Shown here piece by piece: positions 59,701 to 64,000 of a DNA stretch of 64,000 bases. The translations under genes and the position numbers were made by a program. Within the stretch, counting starts at the first letter, position 1; each line of letters starts with the position of its first letter. Origin of the DNA: Ailurus styani (Eukaryota > Chordata > Mammalia > Carnivora > Ailuridae). The stretch covers positions 124,343 through 188,342 of the forward strand of contig LNAC01000037.1 of NCBI GenBank assembly GCA_002007465.1, in the 5' to 3' direction. The notes under the pieces are model-generated. The model had not been told where the DNA came from and did not search any database. It saw nothing but the letters and a program-made list of their open reading frames with translations.

Positions 59701-60235
59701 TGAAAGTCCAACAGTCTGCTGATTCTTTTTATTATTTTGTTAAGTCATCAAGTTATCTATATGTTACTTTCAGAATCTTTCACTTTCCTTGTCTAGTTCA
59801 CTGTGCTCGATTACATGTGGGGGTGGTGTTTTGGAATAATACTTCAGAAGTACCTCCTAATCTGAGGTACATTTTTAAATTACAGTTCAAAAACTGCTCT
59901 TAACGACAATAATGTCCTACTTGAGGGAAAACCAGTTTTTTTTTCACATTCAAATGCTCAGTTTAATGAGAAAGAGACAATAAAGTACATAAAAGTTGAT
60001 ATGCAAATTTTGTTTCTCTACCCTTACCGGTAGCTACTAAACTATGTGTTATAAAATTGAGAACTTTATCTCAATCTTAAAAACCCATGACCCTTTAAAG
60101 TGAGAATTGATGCTCAGAGTGATGGCCCTAAGTTTATTCATTGGCTCAAAAATAGTTATATTTGTCATCCACTACTTATTAAGCACATAGACCTTTTTTT
60201 GTCAATCTGCCAATCTTTATACGCATTATGCAATT
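56749..60235. other. Unique noncoding DNA
   Basis: 3.5 kb with no recognised SINE or L1. Short frames at 57554-57751, 57931-58122, 58478-58741 and 58805-59071 have no domain I recognise and no supporting splice context. Confidence 0.5.
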
Positions 60236-60409
60236 TGATATACCTATAAGTTAAGTGTAAATTATCTGATCAAGTAAGAAGCAGAGGCAGCAGTTTATCT
60301 TAGGAATGTCTGCATTTAAATGCTGACTCTTAAAAACTACTCCATAGTGACATAGGTACCTAATAACGCCATGATACAGTAAGTATATGAAGTTTATATA
60401 CCAGACTAA

Positions 60410-60500
60410 ACATTTTACTATGAAGATGAGATAATGCTTGGAAAACCCTGAGCATAGTGCCTGGAACATGGTAAACATTACCTAAATGTTAAAATCTAAC
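60410..60500 (+). repeat. MIR 3'-end fossil
   Basis: 'gcatagtgcctggaacatgg' followed by 'taaacattacctaaatgtt' is the MIR 3' end wording. Confidence 0.65.
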
Positions 60501-60689
60501 TACTAAATTTCATAAGTAAATAAGAGACCCTTCTAAAAAAAAGTTTACAGTCTAATGGGAGAAGAAGACAAAAACGTAAATTTTACATAATACAGGATTT
60601 AAATCAATAGCTCTGATTAACAATGCAGTTATGATAAGGTAACACATAGTTCATGATATAGACAACAATTCTTTAAATGAGAAATTATT

Positions 60690-63600
60690 TTATTTCTTCT
60701 CAAGTCTTTATTAAATTCCAGTCAGTTAACATACAGTGTAATATTAGTTTCAGGTGCAGAATTTTGTGATTCGTCACTAACAAACAACACCCAGAGCTCA
60801 TCACAAGTGCTCCCCTTAATACCTAGCACGTATTTAACCTTTCTCCCCACCAACTTACCATCAAGTAACCCTCAGTTTGTTCTGTATAGTAGAGAGTCTA
60901 GTTCCCGGTTTCCTGTCTTTTTTTGCCCCTCTCCATGTTCATCTGTTTTCTTTTTTAAATTCCACGTATTACTGAAATCATATGGTATTTGTCTTTCTCT
61001 GATGGACTTATTTCACTTTACATAATACTTTCTAGCTCTAGTCACATCTTTGCAGATGGTAAATTTTCATTATTTTTCATAGTCGAGTAACATTCCATTA
61101 TATATATATATATCTCAAATCTTCTATATCCATTCATCAGTCAATGGAAATTTGGGGTATTGTTGATATGCTGCTATAAACATCAGGATGATGTATCCTT
61201 TTGAATGAGTATTTTTGTATACTTTGGGTGAATATGTAGTACAATTGCTGGAATGTAGGGTATTCTATTTTTAACTTTTGGGGGAACCCCCATACTGTTT
61301 TCCAGAGTGGCTGCACTAGTTTGCATTCTCACCAACAGTATAAGAGGGTTTCCCTTTCTCCTCATCCTCATAACACAGGTTGTTTTCTATTTGTTAATTT
61401 AGACATTCTGACAGGTGTGAGGTGATATCTCATTGTAGTTTTGAATTGTATGTCCCTGATGATGAGTGATGTTGAGCACCTTTCCATGTGTCTGTTAGCA
61501 TTTGTATCTCTTCTTTGGAAAAATGTCTATTTATGTCTTCTAGCCATGTCTTACCTGAATTATTTGTTTTTCAGGTTTTTGGTTTCATAAATTTATATAT
61601 TTTGGACATTAACCCTTTATCAGTTATGTCATTTGCAACTATCTTCTCCTATTCTGAAGGTCGCCTTTTAGTTTTGTTGATTATTTCCTTCACTGTACAA
61701 AATCTTTTTATCTTGATGACATCCCAATAGTTTATTTTTGCTTTTGTTTTCCTTACCTTAGGAGACATATCTAGTAAGAAGTACTAAGGCCCATATCAAA
61801 GAGGTGATTTCCCGTGTTCTCCTCTAGAATTTTGATGGTTTCCTGTCTCACAATTAGGTCTTTCATCTATTTTGAGTTTATTTTTGTGTATGATGTAAGA
61901 AAATGGTCCAGTTTCATTCCTCTGCACATTGCTGTCTAGTTTTACCAAAACAATTTGTGGAAGAGACTGTCTTTTTTCCATTGGATATTCTTTCCTGCTT
62001 TGTTGAAGATTAGTTGACCATATAGTTAACCATATAGTCATTTCTGGGTTTTCTGTTATCTGTTTTTGTGGCAATACCACACTGTATTGATCACTACAGC
62101 TTTGTAATATGACTTGAAGTCCAAAATTGTGATGCCTCCAGGTTTGCTGTTCTTTTCCAAGATTGCTTTAGCTATTCAAGTTCTTTTGTGGCTCTATACA
62201 AATTTTAGTATTATTTGGTCTAGTTGTGAGAAAAATGCTGGTGCTATTTTGATAGGGATGGCATTACATATGTAGATCACTTCTGCCAATATAGACATTT
62301 TAACAATATCTGTTCTTCCAATTCATGAGTATGGAATGTTTTTCCAGTTCTTTGTGTCATCTTCAATTTCTTTCATCAGTATTTTATAGTTTTCAGAATG
62401 CAGATCTTTTACCTCTTTGGTTAGGTTTACTCCTGTGTATCTTATGATTTTGGTACAAATTGTAAATGAGACCAGTTCCTTGATTTTATTTCTGGTGCTT
62501 CATTATGGGTGTAGAGAAATGCAACTGAATTTTGTATGTTGATATTGTATCCTGCCACTTTACTGAATCATGTATGAGATCAAGAAATTTTTTGGTGGAG
62601 TCTTTTAGGTTTTCCACAAAGAGTATCATGTCATCTGCAAATAGTGAAAATTTGACTTCTTCCTTTCTGATTGGATACCGTTTATTTATTTTTGATGTCT
62701 GATTGCTGAGGCTAGGACTTCCAGTACTATGCTAAATAACAAGGTTGATAGTAGACATCCCTGTCTTTTTCCTGATTATGAAGGAAAAGCTTGCAGTTTT
62801 TCCTCATTGAAGATGAGGATATTAGCTGTGGGTTTTTCCTACATGGATGTTGAAGTATGTTCCCTGTATCCCTACTTTGTTGAGGTTTTTTATCGTGAAT
62901 GGATGTTGTACTTTGTGAAATGTTTTTCTGCATCTATTGAGAGTATCATATGGTTCTTATCCTTTCTTTTACTAATGTGGTATATCACGTTGATTGATTC
63001 ATGAATATTGAACCAACGTGCAGCCCACAAATTATTCCCAACTGATTGTGGTGAATGATTCATTTAAGGTACTGTTGGATACAATTTACTAGCATTTGGT
63101 TGAGAATTTTTGCTTCCATGTTCATCAGGGATACTAGCCTATAGTTTTATTTTTTAGAGGAGTCTGGTTTTGGAGTCAGGGTAATGCTGACCTCATAGAA
63201 TGAATTTGGAAGTTTCCCTTCCACTTCTATTTTTTGGAATAGTTTGAGAAGAGTAGGTGTTAACTTTCCTTTAGATATTTAGTAGATTGCCCCATGAAGC
63301 CATCTAGCCCTGGATTTTAGTTTCTTGGGATATTTTTGATGACTGATTCAATTTCTTGGTGGGTTATTAGCCTGTTCAAGTTTTCTATTTCTTCCTGGTT
63401 CAGTTTTAGTGATTTATATGTTTCTAGGATTTTATCCATTTCTTCAAGATTGTCTGATTTTTGGCATATAAATTTTCATAATATTCTCTTATAATTTTTT
63501 TATACTTATGTGCTGCTGGTTGTTATTTTTCCTCTCTCATTTGTGATTTTACTTTTTTGTGTCTTTTCTCTTTTCTTTTTTATAAGTCAGGCTAAAGCTT

Positions 63601-63804
63601 TATCAATTTTATTACTTTTTTTCAATGAACCAGCTCCTTGTTTCATTGATCTCTTCTGTTGTTTCTCTAGTTTCTGTATCATTTATTTTTGCTCTAATTC
63701 TTATTATTTCTCTTCTTCTGTTGGCTTTAAGGTTGATTTGTTGTTCTTTTTCTAGTCCTTTTAGATGTAAATTTAAGTTGTTTATTTGAAATTTTTCTCA
63801 CTTC
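60690..63804 (-). mobile_element. L1, 3' UTR plus most of ORF2
   Basis: A collinear run of about 3.1 kb: 3' UTR ('cagtcagttaacatacagtg', 'accctcagtttgttctgtat'), the end of ORF2 ('gtggctgcactagtttgcat'), the mid part ('gattagttgaccatatagtt') and the RT domain. The catalytic FADD codons are intact (reverse complement of 62630-62641), but frequent stops show the element is dead. It reaches the SINE at 63805 and may continue past it. Confidence 0.92.
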
Positions 63805-64000
63805 TTTTTTTTTTAAGGTTTATTTATTTATTTGACAGAGAGAGACAGCGAGAGAGGGAATACAAGCAGGAGGAATGGGAGAGGGAGAAGCAGGCTTCCC
63901 GCTGAGGAGGGAGCCTGATATGGGGCTGGATCCCAGGACCCTCGGATCATGACCTGAGCTGAAGGCAGATGCTTAACAACTGAGCTACCCACGCACCCCA
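63805..64000 (-). mobile_element. CAN-SINE at window edge
   Basis: Poly-T start, 'aggtttatttatttatttga', and the reversed head 'gagctacccacgcacccc' reaching the last base. The right-hand target duplication is outside the window. Confidence 0.95.

Overview
This window is nuclear DNA from a carnivoran mammal, most likely a caniform and probably a mustelid. The main evidence is at least 22 copies, plus one fragment, of the tRNA-Lys-derived CAN-SINE, whose head reads 'gcgcctgggtggctcagt' and whose tail is a CT-rich tract followed by (AAAT)n and 'aaatctt'. CAN-SINEs are confined to Carnivora. The younger copies carry the tail wording 'ctctgcctacttgtgatc', which I associate with mustelids; that last step is from memory and is less certain. 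Carnivore-type L1 elements, including the carnivore 5' UTR types, MIR and L2 fossils, MaLR-type LTRs, microsatellites and two long N gaps complete the picture. The DNA is AT-rich.

I found no intact protein-coding gene, rRNA gene, functional tRNA gene or CRISPR array. The longest open frames run through N gaps or simple repeats, and the rest are short chance frames or decayed transposon frames. The window is intergenic or lies inside a large intron.

Layout. 1-8.9 kb is a nest of L1 pieces: rearranged L1 on the minus strand with a carnivore 5' UTR, an older minus-strand L1, then a plus-strand L1 that lost ORF1. 9-17 kb is mostly unique DNA with a few SINE, MIR and L2 remnants and a purine tract. 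17.2-21.3 kb holds a split L1, a local 350-bp duplication and long simple repeats. 22-33 kb is AT-rich unique DNA with SINEs and a decayed hAT transposase C-terminus near 29 kb. 33.9-39.8 kb is crowded with SINEs, one MaLR LTR and the second gap. 39.8-42 kb is free of young repeats and looks like conserved regulatory DNA. 43-48.9 kb is again SINE-rich with an L1M 3' end and a MaLR LTR. 48.9-55.6 kb has no SINE and contains a CCAAT/TATA promoter-like cluster. 60.7-64 kb is a minus-strand L1 followed by a SINE.

No new gene system is evident. The most unusual object is a CAN-SINE at 33.96-34.30 kb. Its outer ends and 15-bp target duplication are intact, but its middle has been replaced by two near-perfect copies of separate loci in this same window: 40 bp from about 27.7 kb and 158 bp from about 41.0 kb. 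This looks like recent template-switching repair. A second, older local copy (21.0 kb into an L1 at 17.4 kb) suggests this neighbourhood has been reshaped by local copying more than once.
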